Shown one piece after another: positions 1 to 8,039 of a stretch of 64,000 nt of DNA. Source of the stretch: Clostridiales bacterium (lineage in GTDB: Bacteria; Bacillota; Clostridia; Lachnospirales; Lachnospiraceae); assembly GCA_019416265.1 (NCBI GenBank), contig DXXQ01000120.1, positions 11,473 to 75,472 of the forward strand. The letters are read 5' to 3'. The translations under genes were made by a program, and so were the position numbers. A model generated the notes under the pieces. It saw nothing but the letters and a program-made list of their open reading frames with translations, was not told the DNA's origin and ran no database searches. Each line of letters starts with the position of its first letter. The stretch's first letter is position 1.

Positions 1-966
1 AACCGCTGGGCAACAGGAACGAAATATAAATATTATTTCGATAACCGGGGCGTTGCCATCGCAAACCAGTGGAAAACCGAGGGAAATAAAAAGTATTATT
101 TCCTCTCCAACTCCACCATGGCTACAGGATGGCAGAAAATCGGGAAATACTATTACTATTTCGACCAAAAGACCGGTGTTATGGCAAGAAACAGGAACAT
201 CGGAAAATATTATGTAGACAAAAACGGCAGACGTACCATCCGTACAGTCACAACAGAGAGCAAGGATAAGTATACATACACCAGCGCAACCCTGAATATC
301 AATCTTCAGAGGAAAAAGCTCCACGGTATTTCCTACTGGGTCGCACATATTAAAACCGCCAGCCCCTCTCAGCTTAAGTCCGCTCTGTCCAACGGAACCT
401 ACGGAGGAACGCGGCAGACAACTTCCAGTGCAGTCGCCGAAAACAAAGGAATCATCGGTATAAACGGAAGCGCCTTTGACTACGGAACCGGCAAGCCTTC
501 CCCCCTTGGCATGTGTATCAAGAACGGTAAAATTTACGGGGATTATGCCACAAGCTATAGTGTTATGGCCGTAAAAAAGGACGGAACCATCTACACCCCT
601 CCTCAGGGGCTTTCCGGAAAAGATCTTCTGAAAGCCGGAGTAAAGGACACTTATAATTTCGGCCCCATTCTTATCAGGGACGGCGCAGCTCAGCCTCCAT
701 GGGCGGAAACGGAAAAATATTATCCCCGTACAGCTATCGGCATGGTAAAACCAAACGACTATGTCCTTCTGGTTACAGATACCGGAGAATACACCGGACT
801 GAATCACTGGGATATGGTAAAAATCTTCCAGTCTTACAACTGCAGCTATGCCTATAACCTGGACGGAGGCGGCTCCTCCACTCTGTACTACAACGGCAGA
901 GTCATGAATAAACTCATCGGAAACTACCAGCGTCCATGCGCTGACTTCCTCTTTTTCACCAAGTAA
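1..966 (+). CDS. Secreted phosphodiester glycosidase-like protein with wall-binding repeats (5' partial)
   Basis: The reading frame is open from base 1, so the gene begins outside the window; the first ATG inside, at 118, is not its start. The first ~60 codons hold aromatic repeats with the pattern W..-G-K-Y-YYYFD, as in choline/cell-wall-binding repeats of Gram-positive surface proteins. The rest matches the NAGPA/phosphodiester glycosidase (DUF2233) family: INGSAFDYG, NFGPILIRDG and the hallmark NLDGGGSSTL near the C-terminus. Known family members cleave GlcNAc-1-phosphodiester bonds, so action on wall or capsule sugar phosphates is a reasonable inference; the substrate is not visible. The protein is probably exported and non-covalently wall-bound. 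The gene converges on phoR, with a shared hairpin terminator between them. Confidence 0.82.
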   Translation, partial: NRWATGTKYKYYFDNRGVAIANQWKTEGNKKYYFLSNSTMATGWQKIGKYYYYFDQKTGVMARNRNIGKYYVDKNGRRTIRTVTTESKDKYTYTSATLNINLQRKKLHGISYWVAHIKTASPSQLKSALSNGTYGGTRQTTSSAVAENKGIIGINGSAFDYGTGKPSPLGMCIKNGKIYGDYATSYSVMAVKKDGTIYTPPQGLSGKDLLKAGVKDTYNFGPILIRDGAAQPPWAETEKYYPRTAIGMVKPNDYVLLVTDTGEYTGLNHWDMVKIFQSYNCSYAYNLDGGGSSTLYYNGRVMNKLIGNYQRPCADFLFFTK

Positions 967-969
967 TGC

Positions 970-1020
970 AAAAGCACGGAACCTCTGAAAATTCTCTTCA
1001 AAAGGTTCCGTGCTTTTCTT
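970..1020. terminator. Bidirectional terminator between the glycosidase gene and phoR
   Basis: A perfect 15-bp inverted repeat (970-984 with 1003-1017) is followed by T-rich sequence on the plus strand and begins with an A-run that becomes a T-run on the minus strand. It lies 3 bases after the plus-strand stop and 35 bases beyond the phoR stop, so it can end both convergent transcripts. Confidence 0.85.
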
Positions 1021-1051
1021 ATTTTTGCCGTCTGTCATCTTCGGCAGGCTT

Positions 1052-2782
1052 CTATTCTTTCCTTTCTTTCGGAAGCTCAATGGTAATCTCTGTCCCCATT
1101 TCTTCCCTGCTTTTCAGGGTAATGCTTCCCTTTAAGAAAGTTACTGCATGCTTTACAATAGAAAGTCCCAGGCCTGTTCCGGATACTTCTTTGGAATGGC
1201 TTTTATCTACACGATAAAATCTTTCAAATACACGGCTCTGGTCTTCTGCCGGAATTCCTACGCCCGTATCCTTTACTGTAAGCTGAATCTTATCTTCGTC
1301 CTCCCTGATCAAAAGACTGACACTTCCGTCATTTCTGTTGTATTTAACCGCATTTTCACAGAGATTGTAAACCGCTTCCTCAAGGATCGGTCTGACTGTA
1401 CGGCAGATCGTCCTCTCTCCGCCGATATAAAGATGTACATTCTGCTCCTTCGCCCGTTCCCCCAGGCTGGCAAAAATATCCTTTGCCATCTGATAAAGAT
1501 CCACATTTTCCCATTCATAAGGAACCTGAGCTTCATCCAGCTGGGAAATACGGATAACATCTTCAACCAGCTGAATCAAATGCTGCGACTCCTTATATAT
1601 TCTTCCTGCAAAATGCTTTACATCATCCGGCTGTACATAACCGTCCTGGATAATTTCCGCAATCCCGGAAATTGAAGTCAACGGCGTCTTCAGTTCATGT
1701 GATACATTTGCGGAAAATTCCCGTCTCAGATTCTCCCGTTCTACCTTTTCAGTCACATTCATAAGAAGAATCACAGCGCCTTCTACCTGTTTTTCCCGCA
1801 CAACAGGATTGGCAATCACCTGGATATCACGGCTGTCCATTTTCAGCATCGTTTCCTTATGACCGCCCTCCAGTACATCCTCTATTACCTTTCGGAATTC
1901 TTCACTTCTGTTCAGATTATAAACACTCTGTCCGAATTCCTCCTTTGTGACTTGAAACAGCCTCCACGCACTTGTATTCGCAGAAAGAATCATGGTGTAT
2001 TTATCTATTACGATCAGCCCCTCCTGCATATTTTCTGTGATAAGGGCAAATTCCTCCTGCTGCTGCTTCGCTGCTTCAAGCTGGTTCTGAATCTGTCTGT
2101 TCTGCCTGTAGATTCTGCTCAAAAGAGGCTCTACTTCCTCATAAATCTGATTGCTTTCCGGGTCATCCAGATTAAGCGTATTTACCGGCTCCACAATCTT
2201 CCTTGACAGCCGCGATGCAAAAATACCTGACAGAATCAGCATAAGGGCAAGGATCCAGCACATGGGAAGTACCAGCTCTCCCACAAGAGCCAGAGCTGAA
2301 TACTGTGTACTGGAAACTCTCAGAACGGATCCGTCTTTTAAGCGCAGCGCATGGTAAATCGTCTTTTCTCCAAGGGTATCTGACATTCTGACAGAATTGC
2401 CTTCTCCATATTTCAGAGCTTTCTGAATCTCGTCTCTTTCCCCATGGTTTTCCATGGACTGTGCATCTGTTTCATTGTCAAACAGCACGGTTCCGTCTGC
2501 AGCGACATAGGTAATCCTGGAATCCTTTTCCTTGAGATTATTGAGGTAAGAAACTCCTTTTTCCTCCACTCCGTAGCTGAGATAAACAGCCTCTTTGTCC
2601 AGTTCCACCTGTATCTGTCTGCCGAAATACCGGTAGAGAATCCCCAGGATAAAAGCAAGTCCAACCACAAGTGTGATACTTAATACCAGCATCATTGATT
2701 TAAAAATTTTTTTGGTCAAATCCTCTTCCTCCACACTGTTTTTCTCAGCCTTCTCTGACTCCCTGCCATCCCTGATGCTCAT
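1052..2782 (-). CDS. phoR: Phosphate-regulon sensor histidine kinase PhoR-like
   Basis: A 576-residue membrane kinase. Transmembrane helix 1 is at about 28-50 and helix 2 at about 165-190, flanking an extracellular sensor of ~115 residues. A PAS domain follows (~245-345), then the HisKA box FSANVSHELKTPLTS with phospho-acceptor His362, and an ATPase domain with NAVKYN, DTGVGIP and GTGLGLSIVKH. The order matches PhoR/WalK-type kinases. The start overlaps the end of phoU by 38 bases, so it is translated from the pst-phoU transcript. No response regulator gene lies beside it in the window, although PhoR is normally encoded next to PhoP/PhoB. The phosphate role is inferred mainly from the operon; the kinase domains alone would not prove it. 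Confidence 0.88.
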   Translation of the reverse strand: MSIRDGRESEKAEKNSVEEEDLTKKIFKSMMLVLSITLVVGLAFILGILYRYFGRQIQVELDKEAVYLSYGVEEKGVSYLNNLKEKDSRITYVAADGTVLFDNETDAQSMENHGERDEIQKALKYGEGNSVRMSDTLGEKTIYHALRLKDGSVLRVSSTQYSALALVGELVLPMCWILALMLILSGIFASRLSRKIVEPVNTLNLDDPESNQIYEEVEPLLSRIYRQNRQIQNQLEAAKQQQEEFALITENMQEGLIVIDKYTMILSANTSAWRLFQVTKEEFGQSVYNLNRSEEFRKVIEDVLEGGHKETMLKMDSRDIQVIANPVVREKQVEGAVILLMNVTEKVERENLRREFSANVSHELKTPLTSISGIAEIIQDGYVQPDDVKHFAGRIYKESQHLIQLVEDVIRISQLDEAQVPYEWENVDLYQMAKDIFASLGERAKEQNVHLYIGGERTICRTVRPILEEAVYNLCENAVKYNRNDGSVSLLIREDEDKIQLTVKDTGVGIPAEDQSRVFERFYRVDKSHSKEVSGTGLGLSIVKHAVTFLKGSITLKSREEMGTEITIELPKERKE

Positions 2783-3422
2783 TGTTTCTATGTTCTCCGG
2801 TAATGGAATATTCTACCCACTCGGCAATGTTTACCGCATGATCCCCGATCCTTTCCAGATATTTGGCAGCCATAAGGAGATCCAGCCCTGTCTTCACATC
2901 AAGACTTCCGGCCTGTATCAGCTCTGCGATTTTTTCTTTACTTTCATTAAATGCCTCATCTACCAGATCATCGCTGTGAATGACCTTTCTGCACAGCTCC
3001 AGATCATTTTTGACAAAAGCATCCACGCTTCCTGTTACCATTTTCACCGTATTCTCTGTCATTCCTCCGATGTTCATAACAATGGAGGCGGAATCCTTAT
3101 CGATATACTGTGCCAGATCCGCAATATCTGATGCCTGGTCGCCGATCCTTTCCATATCGGACACCATTTTCATAGCTGCTGAAATCTCTCTTAAATCTCC
3201 TGCAACCGGGTGCTGATGGAGAAGAAGACTCATGCAAAGGTTTTCGATTTCCCGCTCCTTTGCATCGATCTCCCTGTCTGTATCAAATACGATTTCCGCA
3301 AATTCCTTCGCCTGTCCCAGTATGGCTTTTCCGGAAAATGAGATGGCCTTTTCGCAGAGGCTTCCCATTGTGATCAGCTCCACATGAAGGGTTTCAAGCT
3401 GTCTTTCAAAATATCTTGCCAT
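2745..3422 (-). CDS. phoU: Phosphate transport/signalling regulator PhoU
   Basis: I place the start at the ATG at 3422 (MARYFERQLETLHVELITMG). A longer upstream reading would run into pstB, and this ATG sits 4 bases after the pstB stop with an AGGAAGG element upstream. The 225-residue product is all-helical with two PhoU repeats. Each carries the metal-binding E..D pattern: FDTDREIDAKEREIE in the first, HSDDLVDEAFNESKEKI in the second. MERIGDQASDIADLA and LERIGDHAVNIAEW are the diagnostic repeat motifs. PhoU connects the Pst transporter to the PhoR kinase and represses the Pho response when phosphate is ample. Its place between pstB and phoR fits that role exactly. Confidence 0.96.
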   Translation of the reverse strand: MARYFERQLETLHVELITMGSLCEKAISFSGKAILGQAKEFAEIVFDTDREIDAKEREIENLCMSLLLHQHPVAGDLREISAAMKMVSDMERIGDQASDIADLAQYIDKDSASIVMNIGGMTENTVKMVTGSVDAFVKNDLELCRKVIHSDDLVDEAFNESKEKIAELIQAGSLDVKTGLDLLMAAKYLERIGDHAVNIAEWVEYSITGEHRNNEHQGWQGVREG

Positions 3423-3426
3423 AATA

Positions 3427-4185
3427 TCAACCAAACCTTCCTGTAATATAATCCTCCGTTCTCTTGTCATGAGGCATGGAGAACAGCTTGTCTGTATCAT
3501 CAAATTCCACAACCTCTCCCAGAAGGAAAAACGCTGTCTTATCGGAAATACGGGTTGCCTGCTGCATATTATGGGTTACCATAACAATTGTATAATTTTT
3601 CTTTAATTCCAGAGCAAGCTCCTCAATTTTCGAGGTGGAAATGGGGTCAAGAGCTGAGGTTGGCTCATCCATAAGGAGAACCTCCGGCTGTACGGCAAGG
3701 GCTCTTGCAATACAGAGACGCTGCTGCTGACCGCCGGACATTCCAAGGGCGCTTTTCTTTAATCTGTCCTTTACTTCATCCCAAATAGCGGCATCACGGA
3801 GGGATTTCTCTACAATCTCATCAAGCTTTGCCTTGGAACGGATTCCATGTGTACGCGGACCATAGGCAATATTGTCATAAATACTCATGGGAAAAGGATT
3901 TGGTTTCTGAAATACCATTCCCACTCTTTTTCTGAGGAGATTCACATCCATATTTCCATAAATATCTTCGCCGTCAAGCTTGACCTTTCCGGTAATTACA
4001 CAGCCCTCCACAAGGTCGTTCATCCTGTTTAAAGACTTAAGCAGAGTGGATTTTCCGCAGCCGCTGGGTCCGATAAAAGCTGTGATTTCCTTTTCCGGAA
4101 TCATCATATTGATATTTTTTAATGCGTGGAACTTCCCATAATGAAGGTTCATATTTTCCACAAGGATTTTTGTATTTGAAATCAT
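3427..4185 (-). CDS. pstB: Phosphate ABC transporter ATP-binding protein PstB
   Basis: A 252-residue ABC ATPase of normal PstB length. Walker A is GPSGCGKST, the signature is [15 protein letters not shown] and Walker B with the switch aspartate is [12 protein letters not shown]; the H-loop is [11 protein letters not shown]. The PstB-specific stretch [12 protein letters not shown] follows Walker A. It powers high-affinity inorganic phosphate uptake through PstC and PstA. The ATG at 4185 is preceded by AAAGGAT and lies 5 bases after the pstA stop, so the two genes are translationally close. Confidence 0.98.
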   Translation of the reverse strand: MISNTKILVENMNLHYGKFHALKNINMMIPEKEITAFIGPSGCGKSTLLKSLNRMNDLVEGCVITGKVKLDGEDIYGNMDVNLLRKRVGMVFQKPNPFPMSIYDNIAYGPRTHGIRSKAKLDEIVEKSLRDAAIWDEVKDRLKKSALGMSGGQQQRLCIARALAVQPEVLLMDEPTSALDPISTSKIEELALELKKNYTIVMVTHNMQQATRISDKTAFFLLGEVVEFDDTDKLFSMPHDKRTEDYITGRFG

Positions 4186-4190
4186 AATTA

Positions 4191-5096
4191 TTATCCTTTC
4201 GCAATCTTTTTTGCAATTTTTCCGGAGAGGAAATTAATGAATAAAACAAACAGTAAGATTACCACTGCTGTTGCAGATGCCTGGTTCATGTGAAGGGCTT
4301 CACTGGAAAGTACATACATATGAAGGGCCAGAGTTCTGCCGGATCCCATAAGGCTGTCCGGCACCTGAGCCACAGTTCCCGCTGTGTAAATCAGTGCCGC
4401 AGTCTCCCCTACCACACGACCAATGGCAAGGATTACTCCCGCCAGAATTCCCGGCACTGCCGATGGAAGAACTATGGTAAAAATCGTGCGAAGTTTTCCC
4501 GCTCCAAGTCCAAAGCTTGCCTCTCTGTAGGAATCCGGTACTGATTTCAATGCCTCCTCCGCAGTACGCATGATCAGGGGAAGAATCATGATCACCATGG
4601 TAAATGCACCTGACAGAATGGAAAGTCCCCACTTCATTGTTGTTACGAAAAACAGCATACCGAAAAGTCCATACACAATGGACGGAATTCCGGAAAGTGT
4701 CTCTGCGGTAATGCGGATAAGTCCTACAAAACGGCTTCCTTTTTTCGCATATTCCACAAGATAAATTGCCGCAAAGATTCCCAGGGGAGCTGCGATCACG
4801 AGAGAAACTGCCGTCATGATAAAGGTATTGATCAGGGAAGGTACCAGAGACACATTCTCTGAATTATATTCCAGTGCAAACAGATCCTTATTCAAATAGG
4901 GAATTCCCTTTACAAGAATATAGCCCACCAGAAAGGCCAGTGTGGCAAAGGTAAGGACTGAAGCCAGAACCGTAATAAGCGCCAGGATTCCCGATCCGGG
5001 ATGTGTCAGATATGCATTCATTTTACTTGCAAAAGAAGAACTGTTCTTCTTATTTTTTGCAGAAATATCTATGGTTGTAGTTGTATCAATCTGCAT
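4191..5096 (-). CDS. pstA: Phosphate ABC transporter permease PstA
   Basis: A 301-residue permease with six predicted membrane helices after a hydrophilic N-terminus of ~35 residues. The EAA loop reads [23 protein letters not shown] broken across helices 4 and 5, and [18 protein letters not shown] is the conserved PstA/PstC segment. PstA pairs with PstC to form the membrane channel of the phosphate importer. The start ATG at 5096 overlaps the last 11 bases of pstC, with GGCGGAG as ribosome binding site inside the pstC end. Confidence 0.97.
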   Translation of the reverse strand: MQIDTTTTIDISAKNKKNSSSFASKMNAYLTHPGSGILALITVLASVLTFATLAFLVGYILVKGIPYLNKDLFALEYNSENVSLVPSLINTFIMTAVSLVIAAPLGIFAAIYLVEYAKKGSRFVGLIRITAETLSGIPSIVYGLFGMLFFVTTMKWGLSILSGAFTMVIMILPLIMRTAEEALKSVPDSYREASFGLGAGKLRTIFTIVLPSAVPGILAGVILAIGRVVGETAALIYTAGTVAQVPDSLMGSGRTLALHMYVLSSEALHMNQASATAVVILLFVLFINFLSGKIAKKIAKG

Positions 5097-5988
5097 GCTC
5101 CGCCCTCCTGTTCAGCATGGAAATGCTTAAATTTATGATCAGAATAAAAACAAAAAGTACCACTGCCGTTGCAATCAGAGCTTCTCTGTGCAGACCGGAG
5201 GCATATCCCATTTCCGTCACGATATTTGCAGTCATGGTACGGACTCCCTTAAGAATTCCCTTGGGCATTCTCGGCTGGCCTCCGGCTACCATAACAACAG
5301 CCATTGTTTCACCGATGGCCCGGCCGATTCCCAGTACAACTCCTGCCAGTATCCCGGATTTGGCAGCCGGAAGCATTACACGGAAAATACTTCTTTCCCT
5401 TGTTGCTCCCAGTGCAAGGGAGCCCTCATAGTAGCTCTCAGGCACACTTCGGATTGCAGATTCTGTCACCCCGATAATGGTAGGAAGTATCATGATCCCC
5501 AAAAGAACAGATGCCGCCAGCATACTCGTTCCTCTTCCTCCAAAGGCCTCCCGGATAAATGGTACAATTACAATCAGTCCAAAGAAACCATATACAATAG
5601 ACGGAACTCCCGCCATCAGTTCAATCCCTGATTTCAAAGGACTATAGATTTTTTTCGGACAGTAGCGCGCCATGAATACGGAGGTAAAAAGAGCAATTGG
5701 TACGCCCATCAGGATTGCTCCTCCTGTCACGTAAATACTTGCTACGATCATTGGAAGAATTCCGAATTTTCCGTTGGATGGTTTCCATATTTTTCCAAAC
5801 AAAAATTCTACAGGACCGATTTTGCCGATTGCAGGCACACCGCTTGCAAAAAGGAAGATACAGATTAAAAATACGGCCAGCACAGAAGCGCAGGCTGCCG
5901 TCATAAAGATCAGCTTCATACCGCCTTCTTTCAGACTCCCTTTCTTTAAGCCGGAATTTTTCGTGCTCTTTTCATTTAAGCGATTCAT
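5086..5988 (-). CDS. pstC: Phosphate ABC transporter permease PstC
   Basis: I choose the ATG at 5988 (MNRLNEKSTKN) because AAAGGTG lies 7 bases upstream; an upstream ATG at 6021 has no such site. The product has 300 residues and six membrane helices, with MAGVPSIVYGFFGLIVIVP and the EAA-like loop ESAIRSVPESYYEGSLALGATRE, both typical of PstC. It forms the heterodimeric channel with PstA. A 119-base gap containing a hairpin separates it from pstS, which may help keep pstS expression higher than that of the membrane genes. Confidence 0.97.
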   Translation of the reverse strand: MNRLNEKSTKNSGLKKGSLKEGGMKLIFMTAACASVLAVFLICIFLFASGVPAIGKIGPVEFLFGKIWKPSNGKFGILPMIVASIYVTGGAILMGVPIALFTSVFMARYCPKKIYSPLKSGIELMAGVPSIVYGFFGLIVIVPFIREAFGGRGTSMLAASVLLGIMILPTIIGVTESAIRSVPESYYEGSLALGATRERSIFRVMLPAAKSGILAGVVLGIGRAIGETMAVVMVAGGQPRMPKGILKGVRTMTANIVTEMGYASGLHREALIATAVVLFVFILIINLSISMLNRRAEHAD

Positions 5989-6062
5989 ATATGCACACCT
6001 TTCATTACCTATATAGTTCAAGACTTTCTCGTGAATCCCTACCCTGGACTTTTACAAGATTT

Positions 6063-6084
6063 GAGCGGCTCGTAAGAGCCGCCC
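6063..6084 (-). terminator. Intercistronic hairpin between pstS and pstC
   Basis: A perfect 7-bp GC-rich stem (6065-6071 with 6076-6082, loop GTAA) stands 25 bases after the pstS stop. On the minus strand it lacks a strong U-tract, so it looks like a partial terminator or an RNA-stabilising hairpin protecting the pstS message rather than a full stop. Such hairpins are common after the binding-protein gene of ABC operons. Confidence 0.5.
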
Positions 6085-6107
6085 GGTCTTCTTCACTGTA
6101 GTTTCCG

Positions 6108-6965
6108 TTATTTGGAAAGTTCTTCCCACTCTGTTGTCTCGCCTGTGAAAATGGATTTAACCTGCTCGCTTGTCATATCTTCCATTTCGTTTGTATTGTT
6201 TACGATTACTGCAATACCATCTTTTGCGATAACTGTAGCTGTAAGACCATCTTTTTCCTCGTCTTTCAGATCACGGGATGCCATACCAATGTCGCAGATG
6301 CCGTCTTTTGCAGATGTGATACCTGTTGTGGAATCGCTCTGCTGAACTTCAATTGTCATGTCTTTATTGACTTCCTGATAAGCCTCGCTTAATTTTTCCA
6401 TAACCGGTGTTACAGATGAGGAACCGGAAATAACTACTTTTCCGGATGGGTTTGTGCTTTCGTATGCCTGCGCTGCATCGTCCACCTTAATGTATCCGTT
6501 GTCTTCCACAATCTGCTGTCCTTCTGCACTGAGGATGAAGTTAATGAAATCCTGTGCTTCTGCGCTTACTTCCTCCCCTGTGATGATGTTAAACGGACGG
6601 GATACTTTATAGCTGTCGTCTGCAACATTTTCCACGCTTGCCTCAACGCCGTCGATTTTCAGCGCCTTTACTGTGTCATTTAAGGATCCGAGAGAAATAT
6701 ATCCGATTGCATTTTCATCTCCTGCAACTGTTGTCATCATAACGGAGGTGCTGTTTGTCACGCTTGCTTCCTCTGTTGTCATATCTACCTTTTCACCGTC
6801 GATTTTTTCTTCAATTCCGAAAAGCTCTACAAATGCGCCTCTTGTTCCGGAGCCATCCTCACGGGAAACAACGGAGATTTCTCCGCTTGCTGCGCTTACC
6901 ACTGTAGTGATTACTGTTGCTCCGATTACTGCTGCTGTCAAAATAGATGCAATTCTTTTTTTCAT
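6108..6965 (-). CDS. pstS: Phosphate-binding protein PstS, circularly permuted
   Basis: A 285-residue exported binding protein with an N-terminal signal peptide (about 1-27, ending VVSAAS) and no lipobox cysteine. The phosphate-binding elements of PstS are all present but in swapped order. SREDGSGTRGAF, normally in the middle, is at 34-45. SGSSSVTPVMEKL, normally just after the signal peptide, is at 180-192; DIGMASRDLKDEE is at 225-237; and IFTGETTEW, normally just before the SRE..GSGTRG block, ends the protein. Both halves are complete and total length is normal, so this is a permutation and not a truncation or duplication. The ribosome binding site is AGAGGAG. The gene is first in pstSCAB-phoU-phoR and surely phosphate-related. 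Confidence 0.93.
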   Translation of the reverse strand: MKKRIASILTAAVIGATVITTVVSAASGEISVVSREDGSGTRGAFVELFGIEEKIDGEKVDMTTEEASVTNSTSVMMTTVAGDENAIGYISLGSLNDTVKALKIDGVEASVENVADDSYKVSRPFNIITGEEVSAEAQDFINFILSAEGQQIVEDNGYIKVDDAAQAYESTNPSGKVVISGSSSVTPVMEKLSEAYQEVNKDMTIEVQQSDSTTGITSAKDGICDIGMASRDLKDEEKDGLTATVIAKDGIAVIVNNTNEMEDMTSEQVKSIFTGETTEWEELSK

Positions 6966-7035
6966 GATTTTTTCTCCTCTTTTATTATACTTATTATTTT
7001 GTTTTCCTGTTTTCTTTGCCTTACTGACAGGACTT

Positions 7036-7090
7036 AGTATAAAAAAAGAAAGTTAAATGTAAAATCGCGGCTTTGTAAAATCTTCGTAAA
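7036..7090 (-). promoter_or_regulatory. pstS promoter with Pho-box-like repeats
   Basis: On the minus strand a TATACT -10 element (7036-7041) has no good -35 hexamer. Instead there are TTTACA/TTAACA-like repeats at 7051-7056 (TTAACT), 7058-7063 (TTTACA), 7074-7079 (TTTACA) and 7085-7090 (TTTACG). The last two start 11 bp apart, the spacing of Gram-positive PhoP boxes, while the others are off register. A weak -35 with activator half-sites upstream is expected for a PhoP-activated promoter. The assignment is inference from spacing and gene context. Confidence 0.5.
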
Positions 7091-7148
7091 TTGCGGTTTC
7101 CCAAAGTTTCTCACTGCAGATTCTCACTATTTCCCTCTGTAAACAGAA

Positions 7149-7200
7149 AAAGCAAAGGAAAACAGATGTAATTGCAATACATACTGTTTCCCTTCGCTTT
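7149..7200 (-). terminator. Terminator downstream of cbiK
   Basis: A 17-bp stem (7149-7165 with 7184-7200) with two G-U pairs on the minus strand, followed by a T-rich tail, stands 14 bases after the cbiK stop. Confidence 0.8.
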
Positions 7201-7213
7201 CCTTCATAATTTC

Positions 7214-7999
7214 CTATATCACACTCCGAAGATGCTCCACAAACATCCTGCGGATTTCGGGGTATTCGCCAAGTCCTTTAAGGATAGGTTCTACTTCATA
7301 GCCTTCTGCCTTAAACCTGCTGTACCAGGAATCCTTATCATCTCCCGCCATGTCGTTTTTGGCGTGGTCGCCTGCCACGATCATAAAGGGCGCAAGATAA
7401 ACTTTGGATGGCTGAAATTCCCTGACCTGTTCCAGAAGTGTTTCCATAGACGGATATGCCTCTACTGTACCAAGGAAAATATTCCTGTGCCCTCTGTCTT
7501 TAAATGCACGGTCAATTGCTGTGTACACAGAATTCGCATGGTGAGTGGTTCCGTGTCCCATCAGAACAAGAACTTCGTCCTCTTTCAAAAAAGAAAATTT
7601 CTGCGCAATGATGTCTATTACCTCCACACTGTCCTGCTCCTCTGTGAGAAGAGGATTGCCAAAAGAAATAGACTGAAAATCATCTTTATAAGAAAGAACC
7701 TCTTCCTTCATCACTTCGCTTTCTATACCGTTTATCACATGAGTTGTCTGCACAAAGACATCTGTAATCCCGTCCCGGCGCATCTGCTCCAGGGCCTCTT
7801 TAATCGTATTAATATGAACATTATCTCTGTTCTTCAGTTTCCTGATAATCATTTTGCTTGTCCAGGCACGATAAAGCGGATACTCAGGAAACGCTTCCTG
7901 CAGGGCTTTTTCAATCTCATCTATCGTGGCCTTTCTTGTATCATTGTGACTGGTTCCAAAACTCACAGCCAAAATTGCTTTTTTTGTGTTCTGACACAT
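7214..7999 (-). CDS. cbiK: Sirohydrochlorin cobaltochelatase (CbiK type)
   Basis: A 261-residue class II chelatase of CbiK length. The two metal-binding/catalytic histidines are visible: His149 in MGHGTTHHAN and His212 in VAGDHAKNDMAGDD, each within the CbiK consensus. The N-terminal KKAILAVSFGTSHNDTR block is also diagnostic. CbiK inserts cobalt into sirohydrochlorin in the anaerobic route to the corrin ring of vitamin B12; some homologues insert iron for siroheme or heme. No other cobalamin or siroheme gene is in the window, and no cobalamin riboswitch is visible upstream. The gene follows the acyltransferase gene by 40 bases and may be read from the same transcript. ATG at 7999 has a GGAGG site. 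Confidence 0.92.
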   Translation of the reverse strand: MCQNTKKAILAVSFGTSHNDTRKATIDEIEKALQEAFPEYPLYRAWTSKMIIRKLKNRDNVHINTIKEALEQMRRDGITDVFVQTTHVINGIESEVMKEEVLSYKDDFQSISFGNPLLTEEQDSVEVIDIIAQKFSFLKEDEVLVLMGHGTTHHANSVYTAIDRAFKDRGHRNIFLGTVEAYPSMETLLEQVREFQPSKVYLAPFMIVAGDHAKNDMAGDDKDSWYSRFKAEGYEVEPILKGLGEYPEIRRMFVEHLRSVI

Positions 8000-8039
8000 T
8001 CTTTTTTCCTCCGTAACAGGGGTTTCTTATTTTTCTTAT

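Noticed and set aside
1148..1675. Open frames on the plus strand inside phoR
   Set aside because: They lie fully opposite a kinase with intact motifs, have no ribosome binding site and no recognisable domain. They are shadows.
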